Shown: in pieces, positions 10,777 to 21,776 of the stretch
Position numbering within the stretch: the stretch's first letter is position 1
How the letters are laid out: each line of letters opens with the position of its first letter
NCBI GenBank assembly: GCA_001600455.1
Contig: BCKC01000005.1
Coordinates: forward strand, 1,054,001-1,118,000
Direction of reading: 5' to 3'
Source of the DNA: Endocalyx cinctus
Lineage: Eukaryota > Ascomycota > Sordariomycetes > Amphisphaeriales > Apiosporaceae
DNA: 64,000 nucleotides
The notes under the pieces: model-generated
The model's input: only the letters and a program-made list of their open reading frames with translations
Told to the model about the DNA's origin: nothing
The model's database searches: none
Made by a program: the position numbers and the translations under genes

Positions 10777-11929
10777 TTTTGATTTCTGTTTGGATAGTTT
10801 CATTAGAGAATAAGTACATACTAGCTCTAATATTCACACATTTAATAGGATGTTCGAGTACGTGATAGTACAACCTGTTTACTTAGCTAAGATTTAGGGG
10901 TACGTGGCGCATCGAGATAGTAAGCGATAATTTCAAGTTTCATTTCTTGATCGATAAGTATTAAGCAGTAGATAGTTTGGACACAAGCCACGACCCCCAC
11001 CCAAAGAAAAAAAAGGATGGATTCTTAAACGGCTTTGACGCATTGCCATGTTTTGGCTTCCGATCCCTTAGATCTGCGTAGATCAGTTTGACATGAGTAT
11101 AGTTACCGAAAGAGTTGCATCGCTGTTTAAATCTGAATTGGGAGATACTTATGCAATGGGCTTACAGCGGCGCGTGGCAGTGGAATTGAATCTGTATGCG
11201 TCAGGGACATCCAAATCCCAATATAGACCATATGATGTGCAGATAACGTTATGCGTATAAAAATAGTGTAGGTGCATGTGGGGGAGGGGCCAAAACCCGC
11301 ACCTCCCGTTCACCGCCCCCATGTTTAACTTTACAGCGCCTCCTCCCATTATCACGACGCAAACTGCTTGGTTTAAACTTGTGGGCTCGGGAAAGTCTTT
11401 AATTAGGTTCAACCACTTGAAACGTAAAAGACGCAGAGTTTGCCTTTCCAATATAGTGTAGTAATGCATACGACAGCATTAATTAGCTAGTTAATTTACG
11501 AATAACATTGTAAGTGGTATTGGTGCAATCGTAGTATCCCCTTAATCCAACGAAATCGTACCGGCGGAGATAACCGAATGTAACTGATACCAAATAACGT
11601 GGTACGTTAAACCACATGCTACAAGAAGACATTAACTTACAATCATTACGAGCACCTTTCATCTTTCATTATACTCGGAGCTTCTTGATTGAATGAAAAC
11701 AAAGTACAATATTAAAATAATCTCGTGTGGAATAGGCAGACCCACGATTTCACAGGTCCCACTGAGTACTAGCTCCACCACACGTTCATTCCACTTTGTC
11801 GCTGCACCCACAACGTAATCGCTAACAGAAACTGTATTTAGTGAAATCATCGCGATCTTTCACAGCCGGAAAGTCTACTCAACAGCTTTCGCTCAGTGGT
11901 GGACCATCATCTTTAAGGCGGTCCTTGAT
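10777..11929. other. Intergenic spacer, left part of gene-poor region
   Basis: AT-rich sequence downstream of the FAD oxidase. Small open frames (for example 11149-11469 and 11659-11850, minus) show no motif and no splice-linked partners. Nothing supported. Confidence 0.5.
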
Positions 11930-12560
11930 TCAGGCCCGCCAAAAAAAATATGCCCGAGCCTTTGCGCACGGCTCAGAACAAGGGACAAAATAGGGACCAA
12001 GTTTACCATGAACAGGGCAGGGCTGCAGGGTTACGACGATCATCGAGCCATCGTCGCTGGCGCTGGAGAGCATAAACATATGCTTACTTAGGTGCTTGTC
12101 CTCGTGGTTCGCCATATCTGGTATCTGAACTATCGTGAACACCATGACCGTGATGACACCAAACCATCGGAAGATGACGGGGGAGTGATCGTTCCATAGT
12201 GCTGCGCCGGAGACAAATACAATATAACCGTAGCGTATGGATGGTATTTTGACCAATTTAATTCTAGCCTGCCAAGTTTAGGTTGCTGTATGAGTATCTA
12301 AGAAATATGGGAGTCAGGGGCTGTCCCATACCACCCAAGTACAAGACGGCGTAGACGGTGGCAAAGTAGACGATGGATACAATTATAACCACGCATCAAG
12401 CCATCGTCCTACTAGACGGGATGGTTCTCCAAGATATAGTATGTTTATATTCGACGGCACCGTCCGGTTCGCGATGGTTGTTGATATTGAGAGATGGGAG
12501 GTTTATCTGGACAGTGAAAAGCACCTACGCCCACTGCTACTCGAATTCTCCAGCTTAATA
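11890..12560 (-). pseudogene. Decayed integral membrane protein, UbiA prenyltransferase-like relic
   Basis: On the minus strand, a stretch reading about 12256 to 12060 contains FRWFGVITVMVFTIVQIPD followed by MANHEDKH. This resembles the second aspartate-rich region of fungal UbiA-type membrane prenyltransferases (a pattern like TVQIQDLxDxEGDxLxGR). Upstream in the same direction (about 12400-12270) another hydrophobic stretch reads VVIIVSIVYFATVYAVLYLGG, but it is cut off by a stop. A possible DKP-type fragment lies near 12500. Downstream, a third frame reads NLVPILSLVLSRAQRLG. The pieces lie in different frames with several stops, and no set of GT-AG introns I tried joins them. This suggests a disabled gene copy, but the similarity is from pattern recognition only. 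It could be coincidental hydrophobic sequence. Confidence 0.3.
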
Positions 12561-13612
12561 CAAAATGTGTGAAATGGTAGCCATAATCCTAATGTTCTTT
12601 GGGGAATGCCGATTATTTCCGGTCCGTCACGAGTAAGTAGACATAGAAGACATATGGATATGACCATGTTGTCTTTTCAGGTTAGAAATGATTACTAAGA
12701 CTTCTTTAACGATAATTATTGGTGGCATTGCCAAAAAGAATCCCAACTCTTAGACATGTTTCACAAGCGCAATCCATTTTAGTGTATCGTTATAGATGTG
12801 AGACGCCACGAGATAAAAACCATGATATGTCTGGCATTGTGAACATGGGGTTTGCCCCCCCTTTGTACTCATGAACTATTGAGAACGTGGGTGGATCTTA
12901 TGCTGCATCCTCGGTGTCAGCAAGATGCTTTCGACTTTGAGGTGTGAGACAGCCCCCAAAATAATGCTTGCAAGTCGATAACAGAACGGTGAAACGAATT
13001 GAAGTAGTTCCAGCAGTTGAAAGGATACATGGACGTATTCACTGGGAATGGCCATGCTCAACGATTTGATTTGGTGCCAATCTCCCGTCTGAGCCGTTAG
13101 TTCATCCCTTTCTTAGCCGACTCATTAGGTTTCACTCCTCGCGCATTTTATTCATCGATACTTAACACTTACCCATCCGTCACATGGCTTCGACAAGTTG
13201 CACAGATTTTCAAGCAGAAATAACTTTAATTTTCCAACCTGCCTCCACCTAGTACACTCCCCCACCTCCCTCCCGCAGCGGCTGCGCTAAGGGTATCCAC
13301 AAGCCATACTATCTTCGTCTGGGTAAAGTAGCCCACTTAGACCCTTTTACGCTTTTAAGCGTTAGACTCTATACCACGTACTTAATCGTGATGTTTAACC
13401 TCCATTTAGATCAGAGGAAGGTGGAATTACGAGTACAAGAACGAAGAGACGCGCAGTTGACGCATACGCAGCTGGTCTCTTCACTAGAATCGTTATAATA
13501 CACGGGGAATATGGACCAAGTATTGGGACAGGCCCGGAAGAACCACAAATGTTGATACTACTATAATACCACCACTGGCCAACAGCTTGGGAATGAGGAT
13601 CCTAAACCAACT

Positions 13613-13640
13613 TAAAAAAAAAAAAAAAAAAAAAAAAAAA
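13613..13640. repeat. Poly(A) tract
   Basis: An uninterrupted A run of roughly 27 bases in the gene-poor spacer. Could be a retroposition footprint or simple slippage; no adjacent retroelement sequence is recognisable. Confidence 0.8.
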
Positions 13641-13874
13641 TATCGTTGAAAGCTGATCATGAACGCCTTCTCAGAAATGCAATCATTTTTGGACATGATC
13701 TGACTTGATGTTAGCGACGCCATTACCCCTGGGTCAGTGCCCCTGTCAGTCTACGGGCGAGCGACTCCTCGCAGCAAGATAAATTACTCCAAGGATTCAG
13801 AGGCAATAACATTTATGAACGTATCAATCTTTTAAAGATGCCACACTCTCATCTACATGCCGTCCTCAATTTCC

Positions 13875-13887
13875 NCCCCCCCCCCCC
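13875..13887. repeat. Poly(C) tract with an ambiguous base
   Basis: The only undetermined base (n) noticed in the window sits at 13875, immediately before a run of 12 C. The run length is probably uncertain because of sequencing difficulty. Confidence 0.8.
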
Positions 13888-16800
13888 TCCAGGCGTTCCT
13901 ACCGGTTAGTAGCCAGTAACCTACTCAATATGCACCAGAGAGGCTTATTACTTAACGTGACATGGTAAAATATAGTCGAAACTCGCCCTGTCCCTTCGAG
14001 GCTGCTTTAATGCGCGGGTAAGAGCATCGCGAGCGGGTGAAATGAAATTTCGAATCGACTCCTCACGAGGGGAGAAGGGACGGAATTAATTCATTTCGGG
14101 ACCAGGTACTATGTAGACTGAGCTTACGATTCACAATAATGGAATGATGCATATGTCGTCTAAGTTCATTCGGTAGGAACTTTTCAACGAGACTAGATAT
14201 GTACGTGGAGATATTACAAATGCGTGTACGTGTACGCTAAGGTCAGAATAGAAGGTAATGTAACGGTAACGCGAAGGAGCGTATTCCCTCCTAGCTACCG
14301 GGGGAATAAACGAGATAGAGAAATGAGAAACCCGACTGCGACTGTAAATCACTACCCTATCTTTATTTAAGTACAGGGCTGTTACCGTCCATAATCCTGG
14401 CTGGGTAGGCGATATTGGTTTACTCGAAAGATCCATTTATCCTCGTCAGATCTCTCTCACGCGTGGTTGAGATCGAAAGGAATGGAAATAATATTCTGGT
14501 GGGGCAATAATAATTCCTCACCTTACATAATATTCCTTGCTGATATTCCAAGCGTCAAGGACCTTTTTTTTTTTTTTTTTCTTCGATGAAGATATTACCG
14601 TAGTATTATTCGCTGTCCCGATAAGCTGACTCCTGAGACTTGCATAATGTAATAGGTATTCTGCGACGCTATGCTGACCAAAATAAAAAATTTTCACAAC
14701 TTGTGCTACAAAGTATACTGTGGTCACGACATAAACACCAATAACCGAGTTTGACTAGGAATTGTGGCCATCCTTATCCTTCTTCTAATAACCTCCGGCT
14801 CTGGTTTACGTACGCTGTATTACATGCATCTATTATGCTCCAAATGTATTGGATGCTGAATGGTCAAAATCTTGATTCTCACTTACCTCGACTAATGATA
14901 TGTTCAGAATATATATATGTCAGATGCATTTATTATAAGCCCTCTAATGATAATCAATCTTTCTAGGCATCACTCACCCCTCCGTTTTTCTTCTTCAACT
15001 AGTTTTCTTGACCTTTCAACATTTGATTCGTAATAGGACAATGCCTGATTAAAAATTTCCACCTTCTGCATGTCGTTTGGCATTTTCACTCATGCTGGGA
15101 TCGTCTGGTTGCTTCCCTGAAAAATATCACAGGTTACGCAGATGTCAACCCAGCTCTGCCCCCCACCCACACCTGATTTTTTTCCCTCTAAGATGTGAAG
15201 ATAATTCATCGCACTGTGTTAGATCTTATATACAGGCAAGTGATGTTACCGTGGTAGTATGGATACAGGTTCGGCCGAATGACCGGCTGAACCGCGCTCG
15301 AAGGCTTGGACAAGTCGTTCTGTTTCTTTTTTCTTTCGAAGGATTGAAAGGAGGAGCCGTGAGGCTTGTGTTTATCAAGTGTATCAATGGATTTCTCGCT
15401 TCCGAATGATTTCAGCAATCCCTCCTCCGGAACATGCGATGATATGTCCCTAGAAATGAAAACAGATTTCAAGGTGAGCGATCGGCAGCCCCGCTCCACC
15501 CTCCCACCCCCCACATTGTAAACCTCCATGTCCGTTTGATCCTTCCCCCCTCTCGCCTATAATGCCTTTTTTTCGATTCGTAACCTGGTATCATCACGGT
15601 GCTTCCAGAGGATGCTGAGTATTTATTATAGCAAGACGTCGATGATGAGACCGTGGCCGCGTTAGCTACAGAGTTTTAGCTCCTCAGAGCCCCGGGTCAT
15701 ACTAGATATCCATCACACATGCCGCGTGGCGCTATTATATCCCAGCGACGTACATGTTCTGTAACGCGGATAGACCATCCATTGTATTTGCAGTTGAGTA
15801 TTTGATTAGCATAGCTAACGCGAGCGGCCCGCACAAGATCGAGAGGCTGGTCATTTTCCATTCCTCACCAAACTTAACTGGGATTATTAAGATACTCGCC
15901 AGTGAATCTGCTAAATAAGCTTAATTCATCGCCGTATCTCAGACCGAGCGCAAGACAAGGGGCGCGCGGTCCCTAGTATAGTACGAAAAGATATGGAATC
16001 AGATCCATGTCTGAATAGTTAATCTGAAGCCCTTGACTCCTTGGACCATGCACATGGCTTGGGCCGATGATTAATCCACAATATCAATCAAAGGAATGAT
16101 ACTTGTAGCAGAGTCAAGAGATGAATAAAATAGGTGGCCATGTTTGGCTTGTCCAATTTCAGCGGTGGGTAAACTAATAAGCTCGAGCCTTTGTTCCTTA
16201 CAATGGTTGTTGTTAACCGTCCCACTTTATAAACAACTCTCTGGCACTTCTAAAAAACGGTATATAGATGGATCGATGTTATGCATCGACCGCACGAGCC
16301 ATCGTTACTTATATGGCCTAAAAAAGACCATCAACGCCGCATGCGCCGCATGCAGCTGGAAGTACGGTATTTTTATTGGGAAAGCTAGATCATCTATCGC
16401 CATGTGCCTGTGCCGTATCCTGCATGCATATGAGATTTGGTAAAAAAAAAAAAAAAGTTAAGGGATGGTGGGAATGGAAATAAAATGTTCGGTCCCGGTG
16501 ACAGTTGCAGGCTAGATACTATCATATTTTCATTGTATGCGGGGGTAGCGGGAAATAATGGGTGAAAAAAAAAAGAAACCCTACTTCCAAAGAAAGTACT
16601 CAATCTGATATGTGTACTGTTTCTGCTAAGCTCCACGAGCCGAGGCGTAGACTAGGATAATAAAGTCGTGCTTTTGCGGATAAGCCCGCCCAAGAATGTA
16701 GTATAGTATACGCCTATAAAGTTAGTCTCCCATTAATATGTGAGATAATAATGACATTCCATCATCACAGGCTACGCTGCGCTCATACTTGCTAAATAAA

Positions 16801-17431
16801 ATGCCTACAAGTGGAGCTAATAGTGCCTTGGATTTTCAGTTGATCGATTTCTGACGTTAGCTAGATATCGGTAGTTAATGCGCACTTATATGCGACTCTT
16901 CATACGTACATACATACTGAGGTACATAAGAAATGTTAGGTGTCATATACACCATTAATTTATTAAAAAAAATAGGCACCTTGACTGGATAACGTTAAGG
17001 ACTTATCCCCTTCGCTAACCAGTATAATACACTGGTGCTCAATCCGTATAGACGTTGATACTTTCCATCCTATACATTTATTACTACCGTAGCATAAGAG
17101 GGTTACATTTGTAGGATTCAAAACGAAAGGGGGAATCGTGCTATCAATCCATCCATACCTAAGTTTTCCGGGGTATGATTTGAAGCTGACATGGATAATA
17201 CAGGGTGGAGCTGCAGAAAAGCGAATAGGGAGGGGGGATAAAGGAGGTATAGATGAGGTGAGACGAACACAAAAATGGCCAAAATTTCCCTCTGTTTTTC
17301 GACACAAATTTCTAATCAATAGTTCAACAGTGAATCCTGTTTATTCTAATGTGTTTGGCTTTGAAAGTCAACAATTTGACATCGCACTTGTCTCTTTTTT
17401 GGAAAAAGTCGACATTGTCATAATCGCGATC

Positions 17432-18860
17432 ATGGCGCCCTATTCCTCTAGTATGGCATTTCCAACCACGGTGTTAGTCATTAACAGCGTTGGGTTTGGA
17501 ATATCCACAATGGCCGTTTTGCTTAGATTTTGGTCTCGGTACATACGCCGGGCTAAGATGAGGCTTTCCGATTACACTATCCTCGCCGCTTGGGTAGGTA
17601 GCCTTTTTCATACCGACTGATTACTTCGGTTGATAGATGCTAATATGAACTTATATCTAACTAGCTTTCTACTCTCGCTCTCGTGATTTCAGAAAACCTC
17701 GCTATAACAGGGGGAGGAGTTGGGCAGCCCATAGGAAACGTCGGTCCGGAGGAGTTACTCTACACATCTAAGGTAAACACCCCTTACGCCCGGCTCTCCA
17801 AACCATAAATCATCTAATACTAGTAATAGCTTTTCATCCCTATTTCGGCGGCCGGAATTCTAGCCGTTGGATTCGTGAAGGTTTCCATCTTGGATTTCTT
17901 GCTTTCCATCTTCGCCTCCCACCACAGTTTTCGCATAGCGGCTTATGTCTTGATCGCCCTCAGCTCGGGTTACTTAATTTCTTTTACCATCGTGGTATTT
18001 GCCGGCTGCCACCCCTTCGAGGCTAATTGGGATAAGGTCACGTATCCCAACAACTGTATCAACACAACTCAGTTCTACACTGCACAATCCATAGTCGGCG
18101 CCAGCTTGGACATTCTCATTCTCCTCCTTCCGGTACCTGTCGTGTGGAGCCTTGCGGTCAAGACGAGCAAAAAAATAGCTCTGACCGCTGTCTTCACCGT
18201 TGGTATTTTGTAAGTTGTAACCTATCCTAGGGCTAATAAGGGGTGCCGTTGTCAAACGGTAACATGGAACAACCGACTGACTTATAATAACACAGAATCT
18301 GCGCCATCTCGCTAGCTCGTCTAGTATATAATACGCAATCAGAATACCAAGCGACTCATTTTACCGAGTTTGCCGGAATCGCCGCGCTCCTCGGCGCGCT
18401 CGAAGCCAACCTATCCATCCTCTGCGCATGCCTGCCTACCGTCCCCGCCCTCTGGGTTTTCTTGTCGGAAAGAATGAGGTCATCGCACGGGTCCCGAAGC
18501 GGGTTGAAGGCTTTTTTCTACGGCGGCACTCCCGGATACCGTAAGCGCACCCGGGACACCGTCAAGCTCCACTCGTCTACCGACAAGCACTCGGAATGGA
18601 CGACCGAACACGACGTCGAGAGGGCGCGGATCCAGAAGCAGCACGACAGGCTCTACCCCCTGAGCGCCGTGGACGCTACTCGCGCTAGCATGGATGGCGA
18701 GTTGGGACTGGTGGGTCATGGTGCCCTGAACGAAGTACGCGTTGACGCCGAGGCGCCCTGGCAGGCCAGTAGTAACTTGGAGATGGATAACCTCGGAAAG
18801 AAGGCAGAGCCTTACAGTAACATTAATGTTACCAAGACCTGGAGAGTCAACCAAAGTTAA
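17432..18860 (+). CDS. Fungal rhodopsin-domain / PTH11-type seven-transmembrane protein
   Basis: Four exons, 17432-17593, 17665-17772, 17830-18209 and 18296-18860, joined by canonical introns in phase, give about 404 residues. The N-terminal about 290 residues hold hydrophobic segments matching the fungal rhodopsin-like integral membrane domain: an N-terminal helix (VLVINSVGFGISTMAVLL), the basic loop RFWSRYIRRAKMRLSDYT after helix 1, GFVKVSILDFLL, YLISFTIVVFAGCHPFEANWD with the typical Cys-x-Pro, NCINTTQFYTAQS, and ILILLLPVPVVWSL. The C-terminal about 110 residues are a polar, probably cytosolic tail rich in charged residues. There is no CFEM domain at the N-terminus. Family members include the PTH11 class linked to surface sensing, but most are uncharacterised, so ligand and signalling partner are unknown. 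The start is the ATG at 17432; the frame is open further upstream but the extra sequence is not family-like. Confidence 0.85.
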
Positions 18861-21776
18861 ACATATGCGCTGTTTGAGAGGGGGGTTGAGGGGGGAAAAA
18901 GAAATAACCAGAAATTAATTTCTATGTATGTTTGTATATCATAAAAGGTCAACGGTGTAAGATACCAAGTTGGGAGGAGTATAATGATACCTTATGATGA
19001 ATAACTCTTTGTTAGTCATGGGAACGCAATAGTGCTGGAAGTATTGACCGTGAAACCATAGGATTGTCAGCATCTTGCTAAATGTTGAATCCGAACTCGA
19101 TATACAACACCAAAGCGACTAGGAACAATCCATGTGTACCATTCCATGAAGAGAGTCTATACTCTCTTCACCCCAAAAATATCGACTAAATAAAGCAAAA
19201 AAACATATGTTTGATTCTTGTCAAGCCCGAGACACTCCGCCTTCGTTGCCCAAACTCACCCACTGAGCAGACTCAATGATATGCCACGTCAACTATATGG
19301 AAGATTGGATGCAGTGACCGTCAATCAAGGGAACAGGTGGCGAATAACTGTCAGAAGTCGCTTTTAACTAGCGTTCAGATTGAGTCTACTTATGACGTCG
19401 AAAGCACAGAAACCCGGTAGTTTCACATCGCCGGTATAAGATGTGCGGGAGCCGAAGTGTAACATGTGTCTTTTCCATCCGGTTATGTACCTGTAGCCAT
19501 AACAGCACAATTTGCCACATTAGCAAGCAAATCGGAGCGGATAGGATACGCGCTGTTGATACTGATGTGTGAAAAAGAAATTATATGTGATACGGCCCAA
19601 ATGAGCGAAGAGAAGTCCAGGCTTGTTTACACTTGTTTACCGGCGTGGTTCCAATATGTATTATAATTAGTTTGGAAATACTATACTATAAGCAAGACTG
19701 GGTGCCAAATGCGACAATATTGTTGCTGTGGATATGAACATAATGTAGCCCACTACGACGACAGCGACTATAATTTCGCTCCTGTTGCCACAGAATTGTA
19801 ACTTATGACTTCATTCTACCCTCCTCATGGCACGATACCCGCTTCGCCGTCAATTCTAAAATTGATCGGATTATTTCCCTTTACCGAATGATAGTCGATT
19901 GGAGTCACGCCAAGTTAAGAAAACGTATGCATTTATGTACTGAAGCCCAAATGCCACATAGTTATACTGTACGTTCAGCGATTTGTCCGTTAAGCGGCAT
20001 GGTGGGAGATACTGTTGAATTCGCTCTATACGATCGTACTGTTCAAAAATGCAATATATTATTATTCTGTAATTCTTTTGATGATGATAATCAAGTTCAA
20101 AGAATTTCCGTACGGTCAGGAGATATTCCCCTTAAGGGGGAATATCACCTGACTTGTACGTACTATACTAAACTAGCTGTACGATAGTAATTATAATAAA
20201 CCCCTATTACCAGTATTCCAACAGATGCAGCTCTGGCAGTACTTGTTGTGTAGAGCTATTCTAGACCTGCCGTTTCTAGTCAGTTCTTGGACTGGCCATT
20301 TTAAACGCTAAATTGGACACGTCGTTAATTACCGGAAGTACCAGATGCGCCACAGCATCAAAAAGACCCGATGCGATGCTGTACCCACTGCTTGCATATC
20401 CCGAGTAGTCACATGGATTACTCGTCTGTGGTTATATTTAACTGTTCTTTTTTTGGAGGTCGATCAATAATAATGCCTAATACCCCTTTTTTTATTTATC
20501 TAGTTACTTATTCTTGCATCTATGCTTTCATTACGGTAAATATAATTGGGCCAACTAAATATGATATTAACACAGCATCGTCGATCATGCTCTACCTAAT
20601 ATTGTTGCTGTACACCACTTGCTTTATCGCTGTTGCTAGGATAGTCTATAATATTTATTTAGAGGGTCAATCTAAAAGCCTCAAGTTCTAGATCTACTCG
20701 GATGCCTCCTTCCGCCAAACAAGGCAACCACCGAGGGAGCTTGGTCGCTTATACACATAATACTATAAACCTGCACAATGGATAGTATACAGTCCATTAT
20801 CTTCAGATAGCAGTCGCTCTTTACCTGCTAAGTAATATACTAAGTAAATGAATAATACAGTATTATTATACACAATAAGCTGATACTTAGCAGCCCTAAC
20901 GCACACTTCATCAAAATTTTCAGGGTCTCCTTAATCTCCTCCATTCTTTAATATCACCACATGCAGACCTCCGTCTCGACCTGCCCTGGGTGAGACTCGG
21001 ATACGCAATGCTCAGGGTTAGAAGCGGTCATACCATGAAATGAATACAGGGAGATAAATAATATTATGAATTATACATAGTATCCAATCGATTTCTAGAT
21101 AATCAACTAGGACACAAGTGTATTTAATGAAGAGCGGTGAAGCCACGGCGCAATTATGATACCCTGAACCTATCATCATCATCAGGCTTTCCCGTTATTA
21201 TGTATTCTCGGATGCCTGCATGTTGTACTGGAGTAAACGTCATATATCGGGTATCTTGACCCCTTAGTTAGTACGTGCTACGAAATTAGAAGTTGGCCCA
21301 TTCTGTGTGATCTGAGTGATCTATTCAGATCATCGTCAGTCCTGGTATAACAACATACCTAATGGAACGGAATATATAAGGATGGGATTTCTTTTATATC
21401 TAGTTAGTCTTTTACCTTAGCTCTTTAGCTTCCAACTTAAGTATTAATTATCCTTCACCATAATATAAAGTACCCCGGTGAACCTTGCTTAACAATCCTT
21501 CTTGATTTATTATTACCCTCAAATCAAGACCTACCACGAACCGACCAAACAGACAGAGTCAGAGGGACCAGTATCATCCGACGTATTGGCGGGTTTGTAA
21601 CAGTACGTAGGTCCAGTTGACAACGCCAACTTTGAGCGCTTGAGATTTTAACGATAGTCCTTTAAGCGCAATATTACCTAAATAATATAAACGCAATAAT
21701 AAATATTTTCTTTATTCTCGAATTCATGGTTATAACCATTGCCGTTGTCGCAATTATTAGTAATTAGAGGCTCAGC
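18861..21776. other. Intergenic spacer before the helicase gene
   Basis: About 2.9 kb of AT-rich DNA. It holds a near-perfect palindrome around 20116-20155. Unassigned open frames lie at 19888-20187 and 20371-20691; the latter is hydrophobic but AT-driven. No supported gene; the last about 300 bp should contain the helicase promoter. Confidence 0.5.
20116..20155. repeat. Short palindrome / foldback sequence centred on TTAA
   Basis: Two arms beginning GTCAGG and reading through GATATTCCCC are inverted around a central TTAA, with one mismatch in about 17 bp per arm. GTAC-containing sequence on both sides extends the symmetry imperfectly. It could be a small foldback element, a transcriptional stem-loop or a chance palindrome. 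Confidence 0.75.

Larger units (their letters stand above)
12561..17431. other. Gene-poor spacer with homopolymer tracts
   Basis: About 4.9 kb with no supported gene. It includes an A run of about 27 near 13613-13640, a C run with an undetermined base at 13875-13887, a T run near 14562-14580, and A-rich runs near 16442-16455 and 16565-16575. Open frames up to 125 codons exist (for example 14131-14436 minus, 15077-15409 plus, 16963-17319 minus), but none has a recognisable motif or consistent splice partners. It may include relics of transposons too decayed to name. Confidence 0.5.

Noticed and set aside
13875..13887. C run with an ambiguous base as a biological signal
   Set aside because: The ambiguous base suggests a sequencing or assembly difficulty rather than a feature.
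20371..20691. 106-codon frame with hydrophobic segments
   Set aside because: AT-rich sequence favours Ile/Leu/Tyr codons by chance; no family pattern and no splice partners.
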